From positions 992,001 to 1,056,000 of the forward strand of contig NC_013720.1 of the NCBI RefSeq assembly GCF_000025185.1: 64,000 nt of DNA. Reading direction: 5' to 3'. Below the pieces are notes generated by a model. The model ran no database searches and was not told the DNA's origin. It was given only the letters and a program-made list of their open reading frames with translations. The position numbers were made by a program, and so were the translations under genes. Numbering within the stretch: the stretch's first letter is position 1; each line of letters opens with the position of its first letter. Source of the DNA: Pirellula staleyi DSM 6068 (lineage in GTDB: Bacteria > Planctomycetota > Planctomycetia > Pirellulales > Pirellulaceae). Of the stretch, positions 53,361 through 62,306 are shown piece by piece.

Positions 53361-54752
53361 ATGCCACGCCGTAACCTTCTGCTCCTAGCGATTGCGCTCC
53401 TATCGCTTGCCGCACCAGCGCAAGCTGCACAGCCGCGCGAGCAGTGCGAACTGCAGTTCATCGACCGCGCAACGCGCACACCGATCTCGCTCGTCATCGC
53501 CAGCACCACCGGCAGTCAAACGTGGGTCAGCGACAACGCTGGGCGGATCTGTTTCGATGCCGGAGAACTCTTTGATCGCGAAATCTTTCTCGCGCTCTGT
53601 TCCCCCGGCTACGAAGCGACCGCCGATGGATTTGGCATTCGCGGCTATCGCTTCACACCCCAAGATGGGGCGAAGTTCACCATCGAACTCACCCGGACCA
53701 GTCTCGCCGAGCGGATCGGACGCATGACCGGCAGCGGTATCTACGGCGAGAGCCAAAAACTGGGGCACCAGCTCGACTGGAAAGAGTCGGGCGTGGTGGG
53801 CTGCGACAGCGTGCAGCTGACCACCTACCAAGACAAGCTCCGCTGGATCTGGGGCGACACCACGCTGCACCACTACCCCCTCGGGATCTTCGACGCCTCA
53901 AGCGCCACGACTCCGATACTGACCTCCGCCGATCTCGCCGCCCCTCTGAAAATCAACTACCGCTACGAGCGCGACCAGCAAGATCGTCCGCGCGGCACTG
54001 CCCCTGTAGCCGGCTCCGGACCAACCTGGATCACCGGCGTGGCGAGTGTGAAAGATCGCGCCGGTCGCGAGCGGCTGATCACCAGCTACACCAAAATCGA
54101 GCCACCTCTTTCGGTCTACGAGTGGGGGCTCGTGGTCTGGAACGACGAAACCCAAACCTTCGAGAAAACGCTCGAGCTCTGGAATAAAAAATCGGGCGAG
54201 CCACTCCCCAAACTGCTCCCCGATGGTCATGTGAGTCGCTACACCGACGCCGAAGGAAAACGCTGGCTCCTGTTCGGCAATCCCCTTCCGACGTTGCAAG
54301 TTCCCGACGCTTTCGAGAGCTATCTCGACCCGAAAACCTGGCAAGAGGTGCATTCGCCGAAGTCGCTCACTAGTGTCGACGGTCAGCGCGTGGAACTGCA
54401 CAGCGGATCGATCGCCTGGCATCCCTGGAAGAAAAAATGGACCACCATTTTTATGGAACGTTTTGGCAAGCCGTCGGCCTTCGGTGAACTCTGGTATGCC
54501 GAAGCCGATTCGCCACTGGGACCTTGGAGCACGTGTGTAAAAATCCTCTCGCACGCGAACTACACATTCTATAACCCGCGCGTGCATGGCGAGTTTGCGG
54601 CGGCCGATGCTTCCACGCTCTACTTCGAAGCGACCTACACCGCCGAGTTTGCCGATAAGCCGACGATGACGCCCCGCTACAACTACAACCAATTGCTCTA
54701 CAAACTCGACCTCGCTCTTCCCGCGATCGAGAAGCTGAAGATCGCTAAGTAG
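53361..54752 (+). CDS. Secreted propeller-like protein, possibly glycosidase-related
   Basis: A 463-residue exported protein with a signal peptide (LLLLAIALLSLAAPAQAAQP). The first 100 residues after it look like a beta-sandwich (LQFIDRATRTPISLVIASTT, WVSDNAGRICFDAGELFD). The rest has repeated aromatic beta segments (YQDKLRWIWGDTTLHHYPLG, GPTWITGVASVKDRAGRERL, YEWGLVVWNDETQTFEKTL, EGKRWLLFGNPLPT, SGSIAWHPWKKKWTTIFMER, PLGPWSTCVKILSHANYTFY) of the kind found in five-bladed propeller proteins such as GH43/GH32-like and DUF4185 families. The catalytic acid and base cannot be assigned by eye. Periplasmic or outer-surface location expected. Confidence 0.65.
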   Translation: MPRRNLLLLAIALLSLAAPAQAAQPREQCELQFIDRATRTPISLVIASTTGSQTWVSDNAGRICFDAGELFDREIFLALCSPGYEATADGFGIRGYRFTPQDGAKFTIELTRTSLAERIGRMTGSGIYGESQKLGHQLDWKESGVVGCDSVQLTTYQDKLRWIWGDTTLHHYPLGIFDASSATTPILTSADLAAPLKINYRYERDQQDRPRGTAPVAGSGPTWITGVASVKDRAGRERLITSYTKIEPPLSVYEWGLVVWNDETQTFEKTLELWNKKSGEPLPKLLPDGHVSRYTDAEGKRWLLFGNPLPTLQVPDAFESYLDPKTWQEVHSPKSLTSVDGQRVELHSGSIAWHPWKKKWTTIFMERFGKPSAFGELWYAEADSPLGPWSTCVKILSHANYTFYNPRVHGEFAAADASTLYFEATYTAEFADKPTMTPRYNYNQLLYKLDLALPAIEKLKIAK

Positions 54753-54817
54753 CGAGATCTCTCTCGCGGCGAACGAGGCCCCCAGTGATGTTTTTTCTCT
54801 TTGTTTTCGAGTGAATT

Positions 54818-55411
54818 ATGAACGTGCAGGCCGAAGCAGCGGCGCAGATCAAGAACTATGTCTGGTCGGGCTATTACGACGTCGAAGAGATTTTTATCGG
54901 CATCGTGGAAGATATTTTCGAGCCGGGTCAGATCGACGAAATCTGGGCGCGCAAGCAGATTGAATCCGAATTCGCCAAGAAGCGCGAAGCCGAAAAAACA
55001 TGGCCCGAAGAGACCGACTACGATCGCCTGAACGATGCCCTCGCGCTCCTCGAAGACGAAGGAATCTTAGCGCTTCAAAATGTGGCCAACACGCCGAGTG
55101 AAGGGCTCGATATCGTCGGCGAAATCTATGCCGAAGCGGGGGACGAAGAGTCGGGGCTTATCGGCTACTGCTTCTTCGACTGGCAAGATGTCGAGCATGT
55201 CCTGGCCGAGAAGCAGCTCTATCTCACGTTCGGCGCGATGGATGGTGAGGAGCAGAGTGGCATCGCCATTGGCGAGCGCGTGAAGCAGGTTCTCGAAGCG
55301 CACGACATGACAGTCGAGTGGAACGGCGAATTGAAGACGCGCATCGTCGTGCAGAACATCGAGTGGCAAGTCCGCCAGCAAGCACTCGAGGATGAAGCGA
55401 GCGAAGAATAA
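54818..55411 (+). CDS. DUF6891-like cytoplasmic protein
   Basis: A 197-residue acidic protein. Residues 1-100 contain [40 protein letters not shown] and [20 protein letters not shown]; the second part has [40 protein letters not shown] and [20 protein letters not shown]. This order matches a family of unknown function that I recall as DUF6891. No signal peptide and no metal motif are seen. It converges on the DUF1611 gene with 21 bases between the stops. Function unknown. Confidence 0.7.
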   Translation: MNVQAEAAAQIKNYVWSGYYDVEEIFIGIVEDIFEPGQIDEIWARKQIESEFAKKREAEKTWPEETDYDRLNDALALLEDEGILALQNVANTPSEGLDIVGEIYAEAGDEESGLIGYCFFDWQDVEHVLAEKQLYLTFGAMDGEEQSGIAIGERVKQVLEAHDMTVEWNGELKTRIVVQNIEWQVRQQALEDEASEE

Positions 55412-55432
55412 GCAAACGCGCTGGGTGTTTGC

Positions 55433-56485
55433 TTAGAGCGGGCCGTGCCAATCGCCCCGCGCGTGGAACTGGATGACGGCGTCGACCAGCTCGTCGGGAC
55501 CGTCGCGTAGCACGTCGCAGGCCGGCAGACCAAACTCGGCCTTCACCCGCGCCCGTTCCGCAGCAGCTTCCGCAGCGCTCACGCGGCGGCTGTTGATGCC
55601 GATCCCAATCACCTCGCACTTCTGGTGCAGGTTGGCCATCGTCTCAAACAGCTGCTTGTGGAGCGCCAGCGGCGGGATTTTGACACTCTCGACACCGGTC
55701 ACACACTCGCGACCAATCTCGTAGCACAACACGAGCGCTTGCGGAGCACAGCCGTGCAGCAAGCTGAGGGTGACGCCGCTGTACGACGGATGGACGAGGC
55801 TCCCCTGCCCTTCGACGAGCAGAATCTCGTGGTGCTGATGCTCGAGAATCATCTTCTCCGCCGCTCCCGAAACGAAGTCGGCCACCACACAGTCGAGCGG
55901 GAGTCCATCCCCTTCGATCATGATGCCGGTCTGTCCGGTGGCGATGAACTTCGCATCGCGGCCACGCCGTTTGAGGCCGTTGGCAATCTCGACCGACACC
56001 ACCATCTTGCCGATGCTGCAGTCGTGCCCGACGGTGTGAACTCGCAAGCAATCGGGGCGAATTCCTTTGCGGCGGGCGATCGTTTTCTCGTTATTCTTGC
56101 GGATGTCGATCAGCTTGGTGCCAGCCACTTTCGCAGCGGCAACAAACTCGGGATCGTCCGACAGAAAATCATGCAGCCCCGCCATCACATCCATTTTGCG
56201 GCGCGTGATGGCGTCGAGAATCACTCCCCGCCAGGCCTGCGGAATCTTCCCGCCAGGTGGGGCGATGCCGAGCACCAGCATGTTGGCTTCGGGCGCTTCG
56301 TCGAGCGTGCCAAAAATCGGCACATCACCACCGGTGCCGAGCAGTTCCCCGGCAGTCCGTCCGCGCTGCGTGCTATCGAGTAGTCCCACTACCTCTTCGC
56401 GCTTGTAGCGCACCAGATTCGCCGCCGTCTTTCCAGCGTGAGGTTCGGTATGACCTTCCGTCAAACAAAGCATGCGGCGTGGCAT
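55433..56485 (-). CDS. DUF1611 protein (DgcN-like D-amino-acid pathway)
   Basis: A 350-residue protein of the DUF1611 family. The N-terminal part is Rossmann-like (MLVLGIAPPGGKIPQAWRGV) and the C-terminal part a P-loop domain with HTVGHDCSIGKMVVSVEIAN (usual GTDxxxGKM), FIATGQTGIMIEGDGLPLDC, VVADFVSGAAEKMIL, LLVEGQGSLVHPSYSGVTLS. Some members (DgcN) N-acetylate D-glutamate; these are encoded beside an Ala-Glu epimerase-like enzyme. No such partner gene is adjacent, so the substrate here is unproved. The family is sometimes listed as NAD-dependent epimerase. ATG 56485 is the start. Confidence 0.85.
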   Translation of the reverse strand: MPRRMLCLTEGHTEPHAGKTAANLVRYKREEVVGLLDSTQRGRTAGELLGTGGDVPIFGTLDEAPEANMLVLGIAPPGGKIPQAWRGVILDAITRRKMDVMAGLHDFLSDDPEFVAAAKVAGTKLIDIRKNNEKTIARRKGIRPDCLRVHTVGHDCSIGKMVVSVEIANGLKRRGRDAKFIATGQTGIMIEGDGLPLDCVVADFVSGAAEKMILEHQHHEILLVEGQGSLVHPSYSGVTLSLLHGCAPQALVLCYEIGRECVTGVESVKIPPLALHKQLFETMANLHQKCEVIGIGINSRRVSAAEAAAERARVKAEFGLPACDVLRDGPDELVDAVIQFHARGDWHGPL

Positions 56486-56603
56486 AAAGGGACTGAACTT
56501 TCGCGCGTCACGAGTCTTGAAAAAGGTTTTGATAGAGAAGTATCGAACATGCTGCGGCTATCGGAACAGCCGCAGCGGAAGCGGTACGCAGGTCGCGAGC
56601 GAC

Positions 56604-57308
56604 TTACTTGGGGAGCGGCTCGCCAGCGACGATCGGGGCGAGACGCACTTTGCGCCAGCGGACTTCGAGGGGCTCTTCTTTCTTCCCCACGCCGTGCACT
56701 TGCAGGGCAATAAAACCCTTGGGTGTCAGCGAGTCCTTCAGGTCGGCCGCAGGGACATCGTTGATGAACGTCTTAATCGAGTCGCCGTTGCACTCGATTC
56801 GATACTTGTTCCATTCCCCCGACTTGAATGCTTTGCGAGCCGGTTCGTTGTTCTTCAGATCGAACAGCCAGCCGCGACGACCTTCGTCGTAGATACCGCC
56901 ACTGAAGCTGCGCGGGGAAGGATCGATTTCGACCTGATAGCCGTGCACACGATTCGCACCGACTTTGATCTTCTTCCCTTCGTAGTCGAACTCCATCGGC
57001 GACTCGAAATACTGGCTCCGAATCTGCACGCCGCTGTTGAGGGCCGGATCGACTTTGAACTCGAGCTCGAGCACAAAATTGTCGTACTCATTTTCGGTGC
57101 AAAGGAACGAGTTCGGTGTATTCGGCACGCTGCTGCCGACAATCTCTTCGTTCTCGACTTTGTAGTTGGCCTTGCCGCCGCGCTGCACCCAGCCGGTGAG
57201 ATCCTTGCCATTAAACAGATCGGTCCAAGGGGCTTCTGCTCGAATGGTCGAGGGAGCGAGGGAGCCGAGCACGAGCAGCGCAAGAGTGGTGAGGAACAAG
57301 TGTTTCAT
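56604..57308 (-). CDS. Secreted DUF1080 (3-keto-disaccharide hydrolase-like) protein
   Basis: A 234-residue exported protein, signal FLTTLALLVLGSLAPSTIRA-EAP. The DUF1080 lectin-like jellyroll follows: WTDLFNGKDLTGWVQRGGKA, YKVENEEIVGSSVPNTPNSF, LCTENEYDNFVLELEFKVDP, LNSGVQIRSQYFESPM, GYQVEIDPSPRSFSGGIYDE, GRRGWLFDLKNNEPARKAFK, GEWNKYRIECNGDSIKTFIN and GFIALQVHGVGKKEEPLEVR. The order and the NSGVQIRS motif are hallmarks. Planctomycetes have many such secreted genes, linked to polysaccharide degradation. ATG 57308 was chosen for the signal peptide. Confidence 0.92.
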   Translation of the reverse strand: MKHLFLTTLALLVLGSLAPSTIRAEAPWTDLFNGKDLTGWVQRGGKANYKVENEEIVGSSVPNTPNSFLCTENEYDNFVLELEFKVDPALNSGVQIRSQYFESPMEFDYEGKKIKVGANRVHGYQVEIDPSPRSFSGGIYDEGRRGWLFDLKNNEPARKAFKSGEWNKYRIECNGDSIKTFINDVPAADLKDSLTPKGFIALQVHGVGKKEEPLEVRWRKVRLAPIVAGEPLPK

Positions 57309-57432
57309 GGCGAGCCAATCTCCGGGAGAGGATGTACAGGGGGCAAGGAGCATAGCATCGCTTACGCGTCGCCGTTTTGGAAGTAGCGCGAGCGCCGGAG
57401 CGGCGGAGAGTCCCCCGCTAGGTCGGCGCAGC

Positions 57433-57487
57433 AAAAAAAGGGGCTGCAGTGGCCGGGATTTCACTCCCACCGCCGCAGACCCTTTTT
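57433..57487 (-). terminator. Probable terminator of the DUF3467 gene
   Basis: Leftward, AAAAAGGG-CTGC pairs with GCAG-CCCTTTTT with one internal mismatch (plus-strand arms 57435-57447 and 57475-57487) and runs into a further T tract. It lies about 80 bases after the stop of the DUF3467 gene. The A/T ends make it symmetric, so it could work in both directions. Confidence 0.6.
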
Positions 57488-57565
57488 GGGATCTAGAGCG
57501 CACGCAACGAAACCGGGGGACGACGATGGTTCGCTAATCGCCCGAATTCGAAGGTGTGTCGCGAC

Positions 57566-57904
57566 TTACCGAATGCCAGGCTTGAGGCGCTTCTGAATGT
57601 CGGTCTCGAGCACGCCGAACACAGCCTCGTGACGCTGAATGCTGAGCGAGAGAGCGTGCAGCAAGCGCTTGGCGGTGTAGTAGTTCACGATCACGCGCTG
57701 CGTGACGGCGATCGGAGTCTTGGGCATTCCCACAGGCTGTGGGTTGAGACCGAAATCGATGATCAGTTCTTCTGGCGAGCCGGTGACGCGGCAGAAGTTG
57801 GCATAAGCAGCGGCAACGTGCGAATCATCGACGTCGACCTGCATGGCTTGTTGTGGAGCTGCCTTCACTTCTTCTACCACTGGATTTTCTACGTTCTCTG
57901 CCAT
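57566..57904 (-). CDS. DUF3467 protein
   Basis: A 112-residue soluble protein: variable acidic start (AENVENPVVEEVKAAPQQAM), then the DUF3467 core, VDVDDSHVAAAYANFCRVTG, SPEELIIDFGLNPQ, VGMPKTPIAVTQRVIVNYYT and AKRLLHALSLSIQRHEAVFG. The family is widespread in planctomycetes and other bacteria; no function is firmly known. ATG 57904 has GGGAGGAAG about 10 bases upstream. The upstream region holds an array of 22-bp degenerate repeats (58139-58248) that may regulate it. Confidence 0.9.
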   Translation of the reverse strand: MAENVENPVVEEVKAAPQQAMQVDVDDSHVAAAYANFCRVTGSPEELIIDFGLNPQPVGMPKTPIAVTQRVIVNYYTAKRLLHALSLSIQRHEAVFGVLETDIQKRLKPGIR

Positions 57905-58315
57905 CGTGCTAACTTCCTCCCTCTGCGCCGCCGAAGCGGCAAGGTTTGTTGGGCGCGGGCTTCACACCGCACCGCTATCGCATGCAACCGCAAATTTCAA
58001 TTGGTGATCGCCCGTTGTGGGTGTGAAGCCAGCCCACTAGCAATCAAGCAACTGTTAGTACCCAAAATCACTAGCACCAAGAGATCCGCAGCCAGTCAGG
58101 TCAGCTAGCGCTTGCGCCCAAACATGCCTGCCTATCTGCTGACAAATTTCTATCAACTTTCTGACGAATTTCTTACAATCTACGGACGTTTTTGTCACTC
58201 ATTTGGCAACAATCGCTGCCAAGTTCCTGACAATCTCTGCAAGAGTTCTTCACAAGCTGGGCATCGATCGAAAGTGGCCGAGGCGACTCGCGACCCGTAA
58301 ATTCCGGTGTCGAAG
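57905..58315. other. AT-richer intergenic region with tandem 22-bp repeats
   Basis: No coding frame is convincing in 411 bases between the M50/HlyD gene and the DUF3467 gene. The main feature is a run of five degenerate 22-bp units at 58139-58248, listed separately. It should also hold the leftward DUF3467 promoter, but no clear -35/-10 pair was found. Confidence 0.55.
58139..58248. repeat. Five degenerate 22-bp tandem repeats
   Basis: Units begin at 58139, 58161, 58183, 58205 and 58227. Units 1, 2 and 5 begin CTGACAAATTTCT, CTGACGAATTTCT and CTGACAATCTCT; unit 3 begins CGGACGTTTTTGT and unit 4 is weaker. The 22-bp phase, about two helical turns, is kept exactly from the second through the fifth unit. 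Looks like a protein-binding array; plasmid-type iterons have similar spacing but no replication gene lies near. Confidence 0.5.
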
Positions 58316-60553
58316 TTACAACTCGAAGTGGAAGGTCTTCGCTAAAAAGCGGTAGAGACGTTTCCCGAGTGGTTGCCATCCTGTGTAAATTCTAGCCTGT
58401 CCTTGCTGACCAACTTGAACATTTCCGAGTGAATTTCCGAGCGGAGCTGTCGCCTGGTACGACGTATGTAACGGTCGTGCCATTCCTAGCGCGTCGGTAT
58501 AGGTATCGAGGCGTCCGCCCCCCTTGCTCGACGAACCGGCCGAAGCGACTTTCAGCTCGGTCGCGGCGATCTTTTCCACCTGGCTATCGAACGCTTCATA
58601 GGTGTGCGATTCGAGCAGCACACTCACCTGCTGATCCTTCCGGACGAGGTCGATGTACGACTGATCGATCACCATCACCGCTTCGAGGTTGCTGGTGTCC
58701 CCAATCACGCAGAGCAGATCGGTGGGGGTGAAGAGTGCGCCGACATTCCGCTCCGAGAGTGGGGTGCCGGTCCAAGTCTTCAGCCGACCTTCTTCACGAC
58801 CTGCTTTGGCAGGTCGACTCGGGGCGGGAATCACAACCCCAGCCACCGGCGCGGTGATGGTCAGCCGCTTCGATTCCTCGAGCCGCTCGTTATATTGCCG
58901 CTCGGCGGCTTGCAGCACTTGCTCGGCGGCTTCGATTTGGTCGACCGCCGTGCTATCGGTAAAGCGGAGTCGATAGAGCCCTTCGAGGGCGTTTTTGGCT
59001 TCATCGCGCTGCCCCTTGAGGCGGAGCAATTCGATTTCCATCTCGGGGTTATCAAGCCGCGCGAGAACGGTTCCCGCTTCCACTTTATCGCCCGGTTTCA
59101 CGAGCACTTCGAGCAGTGTGCCGGGGGTGCTCGCAAAGATCTGCACGAGCTCGCGAGGCTGCACTTCGCAGGCCGCTTTCACCGAGTACGGGAGCGGAAT
59201 GAACAGGAGCAGTCCCACCGCGCCAGCGACCGACGCAAGGGTGATGGCGACTCGTGTACGTTTCACTTTATTCATCCTCCCAGGGGCCCGGAAAAATTTC
59301 CACAGCTCCATGATGGGCTGAGCGACGAGCCCCACAAAACCCGACAGCGCGATGAGTTGTCCCACCGGCTTCAGACCAATCGGCTCGAAGACTTTGTTCA
59401 GAAAAAACAGAATCGAGAAGACCACCACCCAGCGATAGGCAACCGCCGCCACGGTGAACAGTGCAAAGGCCCAGCGATTCCCTTGCGGCAAGAAGGGGTT
59501 CTCGGGCTGCTCGATGCCGAGACACCAGTACAGCAGAAATCGCCGCGTAATCTCCGTCGCTTTTTGACGCAGGTTCGGGATTTCGAGCAAGTCCATCAGG
59601 ATGTAGTAGCCGTCGAAACGTAGCAGCGGATTGCCGTTGAACACGATCGTGCTGACCGAGCAGATGAACATCACGCTGAGCGCAATATGGTTGATCATCC
59701 CCGGTTCGCTGAACCACCAGACAAACGTGGCGACCGATGCTAAGAACAGCTCGACATACATCCCCGCTGCGCCGATGAACGCGCGGTGATATTTGTTGGG
59801 CAACATCCAGCTGTCGGAAACGTTGCAGTAGAGCGCCGGAGTGAAGACCAGCAGCATCGCGCCAAGTTCGTGGCATTCGCCGCCGTAGTGCTTGCACGAG
59901 AGTCCGTGCCCAAATTCGTGGAGCACCTTCACGCTCGCCATCGTGATCCCGAGCCAGATCCAGTTGCGTGGACCAAAGAACTCGTGAAACGCTGGCAGAC
60001 GTTGCGTAAAGACGTCGACGTTGACCATCACCAGCGAAAGCGCGGCGACCGCCAGCATCAACACGCCAATGATCGCGGCCGGTGTGAAGAACCAGCCGGT
60101 GAAGGGATAGAGCCAGTTGAAAAAGCGTTCGGGATCGACACCCCGAAAGCGCATCGAGAAGACATTCGAGAGCTTGCCGAGCATCTCGCGCCACTTCTTC
60201 TCGTCGCGACGTTTGCGGAGCTGATGCCCTTGGCCTGGAGCTTCGCTAATCACCAGCCCACTGCGGTGCAGCATGCCGACGAACTGTAGTAGGTCCTGAA
60301 ACGTGATCTTCTGCGGCTGATACTGCTGCTCGAATTGCTCTTTGATTTCGTCGAGGCTGTGATGGCCGTCGAGCATGCACAGAATCGCATACTCTTCTTC
60401 GTGAAATCGGAAGTAACTGAGGCCGACCGGTTCTTTGAGCACCCAGAACGTGGTGCCGTGATAGCGATGCCGACGGGCCGACAGGTCGGGCCGCATGCGC
60501 AGCTGCAGCGGACGCGAGGTGCTGCTTACCAGACTATCGGCGAGAGTGACCAT
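58316..60553 (-). CDS. PqqD-like/M50 peptidase/HlyD fusion protein
   Basis: A 745-residue membrane protein. Residues 40-105 resemble a PqqD/winged-helix domain (YFRFHEEEYAILCMLDGHHS, LDEIKEQFEQQYQPQKITFQ). The core (about 145-440) is an M50 (site-2 protease-like) domain with zinc site HEFGH at 212-216, HELGAMLLVFTPALYCNVSD, and the second metal motif NPLLRFDGYYILMDLLEIPN. Several membrane helices lie around. The last 300 residues are a HlyD adaptor: barrel/lipoyl parts VLVKPGDKVEAGTVLARLDN and LTITAPVAGVVIPAPS, a coiled coil (IEAAEQVLQAAERQYNERLE) and VGQQGQARIY. It is the last of three leftward HlyD-containing genes. Likely task: cleavage and export of a peptide or envelope component. Confidence 0.85.
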   Translation of the reverse strand: MVTLADSLVSSTSRPLQLRMRPDLSARRHRYHGTTFWVLKEPVGLSYFRFHEEEYAILCMLDGHHSLDEIKEQFEQQYQPQKITFQDLLQFVGMLHRSGLVISEAPGQGHQLRKRRDEKKWREMLGKLSNVFSMRFRGVDPERFFNWLYPFTGWFFTPAAIIGVLMLAVAALSLVMVNVDVFTQRLPAFHEFFGPRNWIWLGITMASVKVLHEFGHGLSCKHYGGECHELGAMLLVFTPALYCNVSDSWMLPNKYHRAFIGAAGMYVELFLASVATFVWWFSEPGMINHIALSVMFICSVSTIVFNGNPLLRFDGYYILMDLLEIPNLRQKATEITRRFLLYWCLGIEQPENPFLPQGNRWAFALFTVAAVAYRWVVVFSILFFLNKVFEPIGLKPVGQLIALSGFVGLVAQPIMELWKFFRAPGRMNKVKRTRVAITLASVAGAVGLLLFIPLPYSVKAACEVQPRELVQIFASTPGTLLEVLVKPGDKVEAGTVLARLDNPEMEIELLRLKGQRDEAKNALEGLYRLRFTDSTAVDQIEAAEQVLQAAERQYNERLEESKRLTITAPVAGVVIPAPSRPAKAGREEGRLKTWTGTPLSERNVGALFTPTDLLCVIGDTSNLEAVMVIDQSYIDLVRKDQQVSVLLESHTYEAFDSQVEKIAATELKVASAGSSSKGGGRLDTYTDALGMARPLHTSYQATAPLGNSLGNVQVGQQGQARIYTGWQPLGKRLYRFLAKTFHFEL

Positions 60554-60635
60554 AGAGACGTCGAGCGAGCGTTAGATGAGTCAAACAGAAGCGAACAGAC
60601 GAATCCGAAGCGACGGTGTAATTTGATGGGGGCAG

Positions 60636-62222
60636 TTATTTGATGGGGGCAGCGGGCGGCGGAGTAGTCGGTGCCGCTGGAGCTGTTGGTGCGGGAACAG
60701 CGTCGCGCTTCACACCTGGAATCTGGCCCGTAGCTGCAGGGGCAAATGCGCCGCTACCAATTCCTGGCGCACCGGCGGGGCTTTCAACCACCGGCTTGAG
60801 CGTGGTGGTCTCGGTGGTGGAAGGTGTGGCCGCGATTGGCTTGCCCGCTGGCTCACTCGGAGGGGTCGCCTGAGCCGAGGTTCCAGGGGCGGCCGGTTTC
60901 GCAGGAGCTGGGGCTGGCTTGCCGGGAGCCGTGACAGGCTTCCAGTTCGATGGAGCAGCTGGCGCACCACCAGCAGCATTGCCAGGAGCTGCGCTACTGG
61001 GGACTGCGCTGCTCGGAGCCGCCGAATTTGGCTTGGCTTCGGTCGTGGGGACTCCGTAGGTGCCGACGTATGTCTTATCGATACGCAGGTCGGCGCTCGC
61101 ACCGGGCTGAATCACATAGTGACCTTCGAGCAGACGATTCTCGACTTCAGCCCAGACACGGAACTGGCGGCTGCGTCCGGTCCCTTCGACAATCGGGCTC
61201 ACAAAGTCGATCACGCCGCGCACCACTTCCGTCTTACCGCGCGACAGATGTACGGTTACTTCCACGGGCTTACCAGCCACCTCCGATGGAGTGGCCTCGT
61301 CGGCGAGAACAAAACCTTCCACACGGACGCGATCGAGGCGTACGAGTCGCAAGATCGGTTCGCCAGGCTGAACCCACTCACCCACCTTCTTGAAAACTTC
61401 CACCACCACACCCTTTTGCGGTGCGGCGATGCGGCGGCGCTGGATTTCGTTATCAGCCGCTTCGACCTGCGTGCTTTTCACCACGGTGGTGAGCTGCGCG
61501 ACAACGCGATCGACCTCGGCCACTTTGATTTGTGCTAGTGCTCGGTCGAACTGGAAGCGCGAACGACGCATGTCGAGATCGCTCACCGCGTCGGGATTCT
61601 TGGCCCGAATCTGGATGTTCTGATCCATTTCGATCTTCGAAACTTCGGCCGCTTTTTGAGCCGCTTCGAGTTCAGCGGTACTCTCGGCTTGTGTCGTGGC
61701 GACGCTCAATTCCCCTTCGGCGATTTTTCGTTTAGCCAGGGCATCGCGATTGTCGAGTTCTCCCAGGATATCTCCCTCGAGCACCGACTCGCCCCCCTTC
61801 ACCACGAGCGACATCAGCGTGCCAGGCTCGCGAGCAGGAACACGAATGTCGTCAAACGCAGTCACCAGACCGTGCGGAACCACCACCACGCCGGGACCGG
61901 TGAAGTTCGGCTGTTTGGCCGGAATTTTGTTTGCCGTGCGCGGGGCGCTTGCTGCAGGTGCGCTCAGCGAAGGGGCCGTGGCTGCAGGGCTGGGTGGAAG
62001 CAGATTGGTCGGAGGAGTGCTCGCTGGCTTCGCAGCAGGCGTTTGCGGCGCAGCGCTCGGAACTGCAGTGCTTGGCACAGCAGCGCTCGGAGCAGTCGCC
62101 GCTGGTGCTACGGCAGCCGCAGGCGATTGGCCTTGCAGGTGAAGCGTTGTCATCAGCCCCAGTCCGATGCCGGCGATCGACAAGAGCGAGTTTCGCAGCG
62201 TGAGGTGTTGTGGTTTTTTCAA
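60636..62222 (-). CDS. HlyD family adaptor with Pro/Ala-rich tails
   Basis: A 528-residue exported adaptor of the HlyD/RND membrane-fusion family. A signal/anchor (LLSIAGIGLGLMTTLHLQGQ) is followed by about 85 residues rich in Ala, Pro and Ser. The adaptor core (about 110-390) has AREPGTLMSLVVKGGESVLE, a hairpin rich in Ala/Glu (QAESTAELEAAQKAAEVSKI), VEVFKKVGEWVQPGEPILRL, RVRVEGFVLADEATPSEVAG and LEGHYVIQPGASADLRIDK. Another Pro/Ala-rich tail of about 140 residues follows, likely spanning the cell wall or binding partners. TTG 62222 has GGAG 8 bases upstream. It shares its direction with both flanking HlyD genes. Confidence 0.85.
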   Translation of the reverse strand: MKKPQHLTLRNSLLSIAGIGLGLMTTLHLQGQSPAAAVAPAATAPSAAVPSTAVPSAAPQTPAAKPASTPPTNLLPPSPAATAPSLSAPAASAPRTANKIPAKQPNFTGPGVVVVPHGLVTAFDDIRVPAREPGTLMSLVVKGGESVLEGDILGELDNRDALAKRKIAEGELSVATTQAESTAELEAAQKAAEVSKIEMDQNIQIRAKNPDAVSDLDMRRSRFQFDRALAQIKVAEVDRVVAQLTTVVKSTQVEAADNEIQRRRIAAPQKGVVVEVFKKVGEWVQPGEPILRLVRLDRVRVEGFVLADEATPSEVAGKPVEVTVHLSRGKTEVVRGVIDFVSPIVEGTGRSRQFRVWAEVENRLLEGHYVIQPGASADLRIDKTYVGTYGVPTTEAKPNSAAPSSAVPSSAAPGNAAGGAPAAPSNWKPVTAPGKPAPAPAKPAAPGTSAQATPPSEPAGKPIAATPSTTETTTLKPVVESPAGAPGIGSGAFAPAATGQIPGVKRDAVPAPTAPAAPTTPPPAAPIK

Positions 62223-62306
62223 GGGAACTACTCCGGCCCAAGGGCCCGAATGTGCGTGGTGATGTGGAGGGTGCTGATGTCGGCGCTGGGAGCCACGGCG
62301 AGCGAA

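Noticed and set aside
60640-61060. Repetitive GC-rich sequence as possible CRISPR or minisatellite
   Set aside because: The repetition is the codon pattern of an Ala/Pro/Ser-rich protein tail in the HlyD gene, without direct repeats or spacers of constant length.
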